A stretch of 64,000 nt of DNA, taken from NCBI RefSeq assembly GCF_002777975.1, contig NZ_NGVS01000013.1:1-64000 (forward strand), read 5' to 3'. Made by a program: the position numbers and the translations under genes. Each line of letters begins with the position of its first letter. Positions within the stretch are counted from its first letter, which is position 1. This stretch comes from Shewanella carassii (GTDB taxonomy: Bacteria; Pseudomonadota; Gammaproteobacteria; Enterobacterales; Shewanellaceae). Below the pieces are notes generated by a model, which did no database searches, was not told where the DNA came from, and saw only the letters and a list, made by a program, of their open reading frames with translations. Shown here piece by piece: positions 7,491 to 15,072 of the stretch.

Positions 7491-8759
7491 ATGTTGAAAT
7501 TTATAGTCTCCATGAGTCTATTGGGGCTGGGAGCGTTAGCCTCACAACCGGCTTTTGCCGCTGAGAAGCCGGAGATCTCCTATCTCGTTGGTGGCACCGA
7601 GTCTGAAGTGTCATTGGCCTGGCTCGAGCAGCTGATGCAGCGAATGAGAACCTTACCCGAGTTTCAGGCTCAGGAAGCGAGGATCCGCGAGGCCCAGTAT
7701 CTGGCAAAGGGCGCCGATCGCGCCATCTACAACCCAGAGCTGGGCTTGAGTTATCAAAATGCCCCGGAAGATGACACCTACAGCCTGTCTCTCAGCCAAA
7801 CCATTGACTGGGGCGATAAGCGCGCCGCGGCCAGTGCATTGGCGCTCACACAGTTGATGTTGCTGGAGAGTGATATCGCTATTGAACGTTCCCGCTTGTA
7901 TGCCGAGGTGTTGCAGGCCCTGGTCGATCAGAGTCTGGCACAGAAGAAACTGATGTTTGTGCGGGCGCAGCAAAACTATGGTGAGCAGCAGTTGCAGATC
8001 GCCAGGCAAAGGGCCGAGGTCGGTGATCTGTCCCAAGCGGAATTGAATCTGATGGAGTTGGAACAAGCCAGTGCCATCAGTGAATTGGCGCTGGCCCAGA
8101 AGGCGCTGCTGGATGCCGATACCCGTATTTTGGCGCGTTTTGGCCGGGCAGAGCTGCCCTTTGGCAGCTTCGCCGATCGGCTAGAGTTGCCCGCAACCGA
8201 GGCGCCTGTGCCGGCTCTGGTCAGTGCCGGGTTGCAACTTGAATTGGCGCGGCTGCAAGTCAATCAAGCTAAGGCCCAGGCGGCGGCCGACCCCAATTTA
8301 AGCCTCAATGCCGAGAGAGAAGGCTCCGACAACAAGCTGGGAATTGGCATATCTGTGCCGCTGCAGTTGCGCAACGACTACAGCGAGTCGATAAAGGCGG
8401 CCATGGAGGCGGTCACCGCCGCCAGTGCCCAGTACCAAAGCGTTGAGATGGCGCTTAAACAACAAGAATTGCAGTTCAACTACAGCTTACCCAGATTGAA
8501 GCAGAGCTGGCTCGATTGGCAACAGCAGGCCTTGGTGGCCGGTCGCCAGGCGGCCGAACTCTTGGGGCAACGCTGGCGCAGCGGCGATCTTAGCACCAGC
8601 GACTATTTGACTAGTCGGCGGCAGTTAGCCAGCAGTTTTCAGGCCGGTCTTGAACTGGAGGCCGCCCTCTACCAAAGCTGGCTCGAGTGGATGGGCGCTT
8701 CGGGGCAACTGCCCGGCGCACTGCCGAAAATAGCCGTATCCCAGGAGAATGCCCAATGA
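7491..8759 (+). CDS. czcC: Outer-membrane channel of a heavy-metal RND efflux system (CzcC-like)
   Basis: TolC/OEP-family outer-membrane component of a tripartite efflux pump. A signal peptide of about 24 residues (MLKFIVSMSLLGLGALASQP, then AFA) precedes a long, largely helical Ala/Gln/Leu-rich body with the two-repeat OEP layout; the start of the first repeat is visible as EFQAQEARIREAQYLAKGAD. At 422 aa it fits the CzcC branch. ATG 7491 is chosen because AAGGAAAG lies 4-11 bases upstream and the protein then starts with the signal peptide. Its stop codon overlaps the start of the adaptor gene in ATGA. It is the first gene of a czcCBA operon downstream of a MerR-type promoter. Confidence 0.88.
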   Translation: MLKFIVSMSLLGLGALASQPAFAAEKPEISYLVGGTESEVSLAWLEQLMQRMRTLPEFQAQEARIREAQYLAKGADRAIYNPELGLSYQNAPEDDTYSLSLSQTIDWGDKRAAASALALTQLMLLESDIAIERSRLYAEVLQALVDQSLAQKKLMFVRAQQNYGEQQLQIARQRAEVGDLSQAELNLMELEQASAISELALAQKALLDADTRILARFGRAELPFGSFADRLELPATEAPVPALVSAGLQLELARLQVNQAKAQAAADPNLSLNAEREGSDNKLGIGISVPLQLRNDYSESIKAAMEAVTAASAQYQSVEMALKQQELQFNYSLPRLKQSWLDWQQQALVAGRQAAELLGQRWRSGDLSTSDYLTSRRQLASSFQAGLELEAALYQSWLEWMGASGQLPGALPKIAVSQENAQ

Positions 8760-9898
8760 CAGCCCCATACACACTAAGGTACAGAACAATGAATAAGACT
8801 CTACAATACCCAAGGCTGCAGGCCGCCTTACTGGCGCTGATGTTGGGGCTGTCCAGCCCTTTGACTGTCGCCGCCGAAGAGGGACATGAAGATGAACATC
8901 AGGCGCTGCAGCTCTCAAGCGAGCAGCGCCAATTGGCTGGAGTAGAAACCCAAGAGGTCAGCGTTGGTGGCTTTAGCCTCAATGCTTTCGCCAATGCCAC
9001 CTTGCTGGTAGATCGCGAGCGTACTGTGGTGCTGACGCCGCAACTGGAAGTGCGGGTGTTGGAACGGCATGTGGTGCCGGGGCAAGAGGTAAAGGCGGGC
9101 GACCCCTTGTTGACCTTGGGTGGCGCCGCCGTGGCCCAGGCTCAGGCAGACTATATTAATGCCGCCGCCGAGTGGAGCCGGGTCAGTCGCATGAGCGAGA
9201 GTGCCGTCAGTGCCAGTCGCAGGCTGCAGACACAGGTTGATGTCAGTCTAAAACGCGCCATTCTCAAGTCGCTGCAGATGACAGAACAACAGATAAAGGC
9301 GCTGGAAAGTCGCCCCCAGGAGATAGGCCAGTATCAGCTGTTGGCGCCCATAGATGGTCGGGTGCAGCAGGATGAGGTGCGCCTAGGGCAGTTGCTCGGC
9401 GCCGGTAGCCAACTGTTGCAGCTGACCGATGAGCGCTCGCTGTGGGTGGCCGCCGAGCTGACCCCAGCGCAGGCCGAAGGCCTGAGCGAAGGCAGTGAGA
9501 CTCTGGTGCGAATTGGCGATCGCAGTGTCAGTGCCAGCGTGATAGGGCGCTCCCATGAGTTGTCCAGCGTGACCCGCACCGAGCGGGTGCTGGCGCGGCT
9601 GGATAACACTCAGGTGCGTTGGCATGCGGGCCAGTTTGCCGAACTGTTTTTGCCCGATCCCCGCGGTGAAGGTGTGATGCTGCCGGATGCGGCATTGAGC
9701 CGAAGTCGTGATGGCGACTGGCAGGTGTTTATCGAAGATGATGACGGTTTCGAGGCCAAAGAGGTGCAACTGCTGGCCAGTGAGCGCGGCATGAATCTGG
9801 TATCCGGCATAGAGCCCGGAACTCGGGTTGTTACCGCCGGCGCCTTCTTCCTGGCATCCGAGCTGGCCAAGTCCGGCTTCGACATCCACAACCATTGA
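8756..9898 (+). CDS. czcB: Periplasmic adaptor (membrane fusion protein) of heavy-metal RND efflux, CzcB-like
   Basis: Adaptor linking the inner-membrane RND pump to the outer-membrane channel. It has a signal peptide (MNKTLQYPRLQAALLALMLG and on), a short acidic/His stretch EEGHEDEH at the mature N-terminus, a barrel-sandwich half-motif (ERHVVPGQEVKAGDPLLTLG), a helical hairpin around residues 110-160, the second lipoyl half (YQLLAPIDGRVQQDEVRLGQ), then beta-barrel and membrane-proximal domains. Two starts are credible. ATG 8756 has AGGAG at 8743-8747 and overlaps the czcC stop; ATG 8789 has AAGG at 8776 and gives a tidier signal peptide. The gene ends 10 bases before czcA. Confidence 0.88.
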   Translation: MTAPYTLRYRTMNKTLQYPRLQAALLALMLGLSSPLTVAAEEGHEDEHQALQLSSEQRQLAGVETQEVSVGGFSLNAFANATLLVDRERTVVLTPQLEVRVLERHVVPGQEVKAGDPLLTLGGAAVAQAQADYINAAAEWSRVSRMSESAVSASRRLQTQVDVSLKRAILKSLQMTEQQIKALESRPQEIGQYQLLAPIDGRVQQDEVRLGQLLGAGSQLLQLTDERSLWVAAELTPAQAEGLSEGSETLVRIGDRSVSASVIGRSHELSSVTRTERVLARLDNTQVRWHAGQFAELFLPDPRGEGVMLPDAALSRSRDGDWQVFIEDDDGFEAKEVQLLASERGMNLVSGIEPGTRVVTAGAFFLASELAKSGFDIHNH

Positions 9899-9908
9899 GG
9901 AAAGCACT

Positions 9909-12900
9909 ATGCTGCAATCGTTAATAGATTGGGCTATCCGCAACCGCTTTCTGGTGTTGCTGGCCTTGATTGTTGTTTTGGTGGTGGGGGTGTTTGCCCT
10001 GCCAAAGCTTAATCTGGATGCCTTTCCCGATGTGACCAATGTGCAAGTCACTGTCAATACCGAAGCCGAGGGGCTGGCGGCCGAAGAGGTGGAAAAACTC
10101 ATCTCTTATCCGGTGGAATCCAGCATGTACTCACTGCCTGCGGTGACAGAAGTACGTTCACTCTCCCGTACCGGGCTTTCCATAGTGACAGTGGTGTTTG
10201 AGGAAGGCACAGATATCTATTTTGCTCGTCAGCAGGTGTTTGAACAGCTGGCCGCCGCCAAGGAGATGATCCCGGACGGAGTCGGAGTGCCGGAAATTGG
10301 CCCCAACACCTCGGGTCTTGGGCAGATTTATCAATACATTCTGCGAGCCGAGCCGGATAGCAATATCGGCGCCGATGAGCTGCGTAGTCTCAACGATTAT
10401 CTGGTGAAGTTGCTGCTGATGCCGGTTGGCGGCGTGACCGATGTGCTCTCTTTTGGTGGTGATGTGCGTCAGTATCAGGTCAGGGTCGATCCCAATCGAC
10501 TGTTGGCCTATGGCCTGTCGATGTCACAGCTGGAGCAGGCGCTGAATGCCAACAACCGCAATGCCGGAGGTTGGTTTATGCCCAATGGTCAGGAGCAACT
10601 CGTGGTGCGCGGCTATGGTCTGTTGCCTGCGGGTCAGGCCGGGCTGGATGCCATAGGCCGCATTCCGGTGAGCGAATACCAAGGCACGCCGGTCACAGTT
10701 GCTGACTTGGCGGAAGTGGGCTTTGGCAGTGAAATCCGGGTTGGTGCCGTCACCATGACCCGTCGGGACGACAATGGTGAAGCCAAGGCCTTGGGCGAAG
10801 TGGTTGCCGGGGTGGTGCTCAAAAGAATGGGCGCCAACACCAAGGCGACTATCGATGATATCGCCGAGCGCGAACAGTTGATCAGCCAGGCGCTGCCCGA
10901 GGGAGTCACCTTTGAGGTGTTCTACGATCAGTCAGACTTGGTGACCAAGGCGGTGACCACAGTGCGTGATGCCCTGTTGCTGGCCTTTGTGTTTATCGTG
11001 GTGATCCTGGCACTGTTCCTGGTCAACGTACGGGCCACCTTGCTGGTTCTGTTGTCGATTCCTGTCTCCATTTTGTTGGCATTGCTGGTGATGAGCTATC
11101 TGGGAATGTCGGCCAACCTGATGTCGCTCGGTGGTTTGGCGATCGCCATAGGTATGCTGGTGGATGGTTCTGTGGTGATGGTGGAGAACATCTTCAAACA
11201 TCTGAGTGAGCCGGATAGGCGCCACCAAGACCAGGCGCGGCAGCGTAGCGATGGCGAGGCAGACCCTTATCATGGTGAGGAAGACCATCACAGAGGTTCG
11301 ATTGCCATGCGGGTATGGCAGGCCGCCAAAGAGGTGTGCAGCCCGGTGTTCTTTGCCACGGCTATCATCATAGTGGTGTTTGCGCCACTGTTTGCCCTGC
11401 AAGGGGTCGAAGGCAAGCTGTTTCAGCCGATGGCGGTGAGCATCATCCTCGCGATGATCTCGGCGCTGTTGGTGGCACTGTTGGTAGTGCCGGCGCTGGC
11501 CGTTTATCTGTTCCGCAAGGGGGTAACTTTCCGGCAAAGCCCAGTATTGGCACCGCTTGAGCGTGCCTACCGCCCGCTGCTGCAAAAGGTATTGACCTCG
11601 CCTGGCAAGGTGGGGCTGGTGGCGGTAGTCATGCTGGGCATGAGCCTGTCGCTGTTGCCAAGGTTGGGCACGGAATTTGTACCTGAACTGGAAGAGGGCA
11701 CCATCAACTTGCGGGTCACCCTGGCCCCCACTGCGAGCTTGGAGACTTCTCTGGATGTGGCGCCCAAACTTGAGGCCCTACTGCTGGAGTTCCCTGAGGT
11801 GGAGTATGCCCTGTCACGCATAGGGGCACCTGAGCTGGGCGGTGACCCTGAGCCTGTGAGCAATATTGAAATCTATATCGGTCTCAAACCTTTGGATGAG
11901 TGGACTTCGGCCGAAAACCGCGCCGAACTGCAACGCTTGATGGAGCAGAAACTCAGTGTCTTCCCCGGATTATTGCTGACCTTTTCCCAACCGATCGCGA
12001 CCCGGGTCGATGAACTCCTGTCCGGGGTCAAGGCACAGTTGGCCATCAAGCTGTTTGGCCCGGATCTCGATGTGCTGGCGGAAAAAGGCGAGCAACTGTC
12101 GAAACTGGTGGCCCAGGTGCCCGGCGCCGTGGATGTGTCTCTTGAGCAGATCACCGGCGAGGCGCAATTGGTGGTGCGGCCCAACAATGCAATGCTGGGA
12201 CGTTACGGCATCAGTGTCGATGAGGTGATGTCGCTGGTGAGCACAGGCATAGGCGGCAGCAGCGCTGGTCAGGTGATCGACGGCAACGCCCGTTACGATA
12301 TCAACCTGCGTCTGGCCAGCCGTTTCCGCCAGAGCCCGGATGCGATAGCCGATCTGCGTCTGGTAGCTGCCAATGGGGCGCAGGTGCGTTTGGGCGAAGT
12401 GGCCGATGTCAGCATAGAGATGGCGCCGCCCAATATCCGCCGTGACGATGTGCAGCGGCGAGTCGTGGTGCAGGCCAACGTCTCCGGTCGGGACATGGGT
12501 TCCGTAGTGCAGGATATCTACAACCTGGTGCCCGAAGCCCAACTGCCGCCCGGCTATACCGTGATGGTGGGCGGCCAATATGAGAACCAGCAGCGGGCCC
12601 AACAAAGGCTGAGTATGGTGGTGCCCATCTCTGTGGCACTGATCGCCTTGCTGCTTTATTTCTCCTTTGGCTCTATCAAGCAGGTGGCGCTGATCATGGC
12701 CAATGTACCATTGGCACTGATAGGCGGTGTGCTGGCGCTCTGGCTCAGTGGTACCTATCTGTCTGTGCCCAGCTCCATCGGCTTTATTACTCTGTTTGGG
12801 GTGGCGGTGCTTAATGGCGTGGTACTGGTGGACTCAATCAACCAGCGCCGCAACAGCGGCGAGTCGTTGGAACAGGCGGTGTTTGAAGGTACGGTCGGCC

Positions 12901-13115
12901 GTTTGCGCCCTGTGTTGATGACGGCGCTGACTTCGGCGCTGGGGCTGATCCCCATCTTGATGTCAACCGGTGCCGGCAGTGAGATCCAAAAGCCGCTGGC
13001 CGTGGTGGTGATAGGCGGCCTGCTGAGCTCAACCGCATTGACTCTCCTGGTATTGCCGACCCTGTATCGAGCCCTGTATCTCAAGAGCGAGAGGGAGCTG
13101 GAAACCTTGGATTGA
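9909..13115 (+). CDS. czcA: Heavy-metal efflux RND transporter, CzcA/CusA-like
   Basis: Inner-membrane proton-driven pump, 1068 aa, with the expected RND plan: TM1 at residues about 12-32, a large periplasmic loop, TM2-6 from about residue 345, a second loop, and TM8-12 at the C-terminus. The TM4 motif reads AIGMLVDGSVVMVEN, placing it in the heavy-metal (HME) RND group; it is neither the DFG form typical of Co/Zn/Cd pumps nor the exact MVDAA form of Cu/Ag pumps, so the metal cannot be fixed. After TM4 the cytoplasmic loop (about residues 432-462) is long and charged with several His (RRHQDQ, YHGEEDHH), perhaps a metal-sensing insert. ATG 9909 follows GAGGAAAGC. A terminator follows at 13219-13238. 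Confidence 0.92.
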   Translation: MLQSLIDWAIRNRFLVLLALIVVLVVGVFALPKLNLDAFPDVTNVQVTVNTEAEGLAAEEVEKLISYPVESSMYSLPAVTEVRSLSRTGLSIVTVVFEEGTDIYFARQQVFEQLAAAKEMIPDGVGVPEIGPNTSGLGQIYQYILRAEPDSNIGADELRSLNDYLVKLLLMPVGGVTDVLSFGGDVRQYQVRVDPNRLLAYGLSMSQLEQALNANNRNAGGWFMPNGQEQLVVRGYGLLPAGQAGLDAIGRIPVSEYQGTPVTVADLAEVGFGSEIRVGAVTMTRRDDNGEAKALGEVVAGVVLKRMGANTKATIDDIAEREQLISQALPEGVTFEVFYDQSDLVTKAVTTVRDALLLAFVFIVVILALFLVNVRATLLVLLSIPVSILLALLVMSYLGMSANLMSLGGLAIAIGMLVDGSVVMVENIFKHLSEPDRRHQDQARQRSDGEADPYHGEEDHHRGSIAMRVWQAAKEVCSPVFFATAIIIVVFAPLFALQGVEGKLFQPMAVSIILAMISALLVALLVVPALAVYLFRKGVTFRQSPVLAPLERAYRPLLQKVLTSPGKVGLVAVVMLGMSLSLLPRLGTEFVPELEEGTINLRVTLAPTASLETSLDVAPKLEALLLEFPEVEYALSRIGAPELGGDPEPVSNIEIYIGLKPLDEWTSAENRAELQRLMEQKLSVFPGLLLTFSQPIATRVDELLSGVKAQLAIKLFGPDLDVLAEKGEQLSKLVAQVPGAVDVSLEQITGEAQLVVRPNNAMLGRYGISVDEVMSLVSTGIGGSSAGQVIDGNARYDINLRLASRFRQSPDAIADLRLVAANGAQVRLGEVADVSIEMAPPNIRRDDVQRRVVVQANVSGRDMGSVVQDIYNLVPEAQLPPGYTVMVGGQYENQQRAQQRLSMVVPISVALIALLLYFSFGSIKQVALIMANVPLALIGGVLALWLSGTYLSVPSSIGFITLFGVAVLNGVVLVDSINQRRNSGESLEQAVFEGTVGRLRPVLMTALTSALGLIPILMSTGAGSEIQKPLAVVVIGGLLSSTALTLLVLPTLYRALYLKSERELETLD

Positions 13116-13193
13116 TGGGAAGATGACGCGACCTAAGTGGAAGATGAGAGCCGCTTTGGGTTATGGCCGGACTGCCTACCTGGCCTGCGTCTA

Positions 13194-13238
13194 AGGCCTG
13201 CCGCTTTGCGGTAGGCCTGGGCAGGGATGCCCGTTTTT
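13194..13238 (+). terminator. Terminator after czcCBA
   Basis: Two consecutive hairpins: AGGCCTGCCGC/GCGGTAGGCCT with a TTT loop (13194-13218), then GGGCA/TGCCC with a 4-base loop (13219-13232), followed by GTTTTT. This is a reasonable intrinsic terminator for the efflux operon. Confidence 0.65.
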
Positions 13239-13298
13239 AAAGGAAAAATACGTTGGGGAACCGTTTGGGGCCGAGGCTTTGAGCATCAATGACAGGGT

Positions 13299-13880
13299 TC
13301 AGCTCTCATCGGCGCCGAGCATACGCTGCAGCAGTTGGCTTAGCCTGGTTATTGTCTCTTGGGGAGTGGCATGGCCGCAGGCCACGGCATTGGCGACTTC
13401 ATTGATGGCGCCATGGATGGCCCAGCACAGCAGCTTGCTTTGTGGAGCAGGCTGCTTGAGGTAATCGGCAAAGAGTTCGCTGTAGAAATCGGTGAAGAAG
13501 TCGCGAATATCTGTGGTGATGTTCTGATACTCAGGATAGCCACGCAGCGCCGCAACTATCGCCTCATATTCGGGGCCGCAGCGTACGGCGCAGTCCAGAT
13601 AGGCGCGGCAGACCAAGGTGCAAAGCTCTGCCAGCGAAGCTTTTTGCTCCGCTGCGGCTTGTTTCACCGCCTCGACAAATTGGCTGTCGTAGTGGCGGTA
13701 CATCTGTGCCAATAATCCTTGTCGGGTGGTGAAGTGGCGATAGGTCAAAGGTTTGGTCACTCCGGCTCTTTGAGCCAGGGTGTTCAAGGTCAGCGCATCG
13801 GTACCGGCTTCGCGGACAATCTCGCAGGCAACTTCGAGCAGTTGTTCACGGCGCTGATCTTTGAGCATTCTCTTCTTCAC
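13299..13880 (-). CDS. TetR-family transcriptional regulator
   Basis: A 193-aa TetR/AcrR-type repressor. The N-terminal helix-turn-helix domain is clear: REQLLEVACEIVREAGTDAL, then TLNTLAQRAGVTKPLTYRHF at about residues 32-51, with the usual TxxxlAxxaGvtkpxxYxHF pattern. The C-terminal ligand domain (about 70-193) is not diagnostic. GTG 13880 is supported by GGGGAATAC; ATG 13868 is an alternative. It is the second gene after the AhpD-like gene on the same strand, 74 bases downstream, and is likely autoregulated through the twin palindromes at 14675-14713. It converges on czcA, so control of the pump by this regulator is not implied. Confidence 0.88.
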   Translation of the reverse strand: MKKRMLKDQRREQLLEVACEIVREAGTDALTLNTLAQRAGVTKPLTYRHFTTRQGLLAQMYRHYDSQFVEAVKQAAAEQKASLAELCTLVCRAYLDCAVRCGPEYEAIVAALRGYPEYQNITTDIRDFFTDFYSELFADYLKQPAPQSKLLCWAIHGAINEVANAVACGHATPQETITRLSQLLQRMLGADES

Positions 13881-13953
13881 GTATTCCCCATAGATAGCTG
13901 ATTGAATTTAAATTGAAAAAGCGGCAATGCATCGCATTGTCGCTTCTCTTTTG

Positions 13954-14505
13954 TCACTCAGTATAGGGTTGCAGTGGAACCTTTGGAAAGTCGATTTTCG
14001 GCTGCACTGTGTTGTTGACCCAGTTGCTGAAGTTATTCAGACCACTCCAGGCGCAGACCTGCATCACCTTGGCCTCACTGATCCCGGCATCCAGACAGGC
14101 CTCTAGCAAGGAGTCCGGCAGTTTGCCTCTGTGTTGCAGCAGCGCCAGGGCGACATCCAGCAGCAGCTGATCTTCGCTGTTATCGGCCTTGCCTTGCTGC
14201 GCCTTGATACAGGCATCGGGACTGAGTCCGGCACGTTTCCCGGAAAAGCTATGGCCGCTGACACAGTATTCGCAGCCATTATAGTTGGCAACCGCCAGGG
14301 AGATCATCTCCCGCTGGGTCAGGCTCAGCAGGCTGTGCTCTTCCAGATTGGCCTCAAACTCCAGATAGCCCTTCATGACCGCGCCATTTATGCCCAGAGC
14401 CGAATAGAAGTTGGGGATCATGCCATAGCGAGTCTTGATCTCCTGCAATATGGGTTTGGCCAGTTCATCGGCATTGTCCAGAGTGCACTTGGTTAACCTT
14501 TCCAC
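13954..14505 (-). CDS. Carboxymuconolactone decarboxylase/AhpD-like protein
   Basis: A 183-aa helical protein of the carboxymuconolactone decarboxylase family. The AhpD-type site is visible as NYNGCEYCVSGHS at about residues 78-90, with a CXXC pair and a nearby His that in AhpD form the redox centre. The DNA start is GTG 14505, preceded by AGGAG with a 6-base gap. It is transcribed with the TetR gene downstream, and its upstream region carries two palindromes that look like operators. A role in peroxide or electrophile detoxification, induced by a ligand of the TetR protein, is plausible but inferred; the family also includes lactone decarboxylases. Confidence 0.82.
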   Translation of the reverse strand: MERLTKCTLDNADELAKPILQEIKTRYGMIPNFYSALGINGAVMKGYLEFEANLEEHSLLSLTQREMISLAVANYNGCEYCVSGHSFSGKRAGLSPDACIKAQQGKADNSEDQLLLDVALALLQHRGKLPDSLLEACLDAGISEAKVMQVCAWSGLNNFSNWVNNTVQPKIDFPKVPLQPYTE

Positions 14506-14594
14506 ACTAAAACTCCTGTTGCTGTTAGCCGTTTACGGCTTGAGCGCAACGGCAAAAAAAATACCAAGCTGTGCCGTCGGCTGCTTTGCCTCTC

Positions 14595-14654
14595 CTCGAA
14601 ACGGACGGCCTCGAAACAGATACCCTTGAAACGGACGCCCTTGAAACGACAGCC
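14595..14654. repeat. Four 15-bp tandem repeats in the leader of the AhpD-like gene
   Basis: Four adjacent units of 15 bp share the pattern CTYGAAACRGAYRCC (14595-14609, 14610-14624, 14625-14639, 14640-14654), the fourth being the most divergent. They lie between the operators and the GTG start, so in the untranslated leader of the minus-strand transcript. One minus-strand frame reads through them as SVSR repeats, but that frame has no convincing start and also overlaps the operators. Confidence 0.75.
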
Positions 14655-14674
14655 ACCGACGCTTGGTTGGCTAA

Positions 14675-14713
14675 GTTACCTATGGTAACAAACGTAAAGT
14701 TACCATTGGTAAC
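14675..14713 (-). promoter_or_regulatory. Twin palindromic operator, probably for the TetR regulator
   Basis: Two palindromes of one design, GTTACC-N3-GGTAAC, occupy 14675-14689 (spacer TAT) and 14699-14713 (spacer ATT), with centres 24 bp apart. They lie upstream of the AhpD-like/TetR operon. TetR proteins bind such 15-bp dyads, often two dimers per operator. Assignment to the adjacent TetR gene is inferred from position. Confidence 0.75.
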
Positions 14714-15072
14714 TTCTGTTTGCAATCTCCAGCTAGCCTGTTTCTTAAACAAGGTTTGAGACATTGACCATGACCCCTTGCCGGATATTGCTGATTTTAC
14801 TGTTGGCATGGCCTAAGTCGCTGGCGGCTTCAAGGCCAATCAACCGCTCTCTATGGGTAATATGGCGTCATCCCGGGGGAGGGCAGATCACATTTGGCGG
14901 CATTGAACTGTAAATGGGTGTTTTGTAAACGATATTGTTTTTGCGTTTCCGTTAGAATTGCCCTTCCTCGTCCGAAAAGGAGGCTCGGCCGCCGGCTTAA
15001 GCAGGTGTTTACTGAATGTCTGCTATTGGAGGAAGGAAGACATATTTGCTAATGACTCAAGGAATATGAGAG

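Noticed and set aside
14525..14809. Minus-strand open frame with SVSR repeats upstream of the AhpD-like gene
   Set aside because: It is produced by the 15-bp repeats and covers the operators. No plausible start or SD was found, so it is not a gene.
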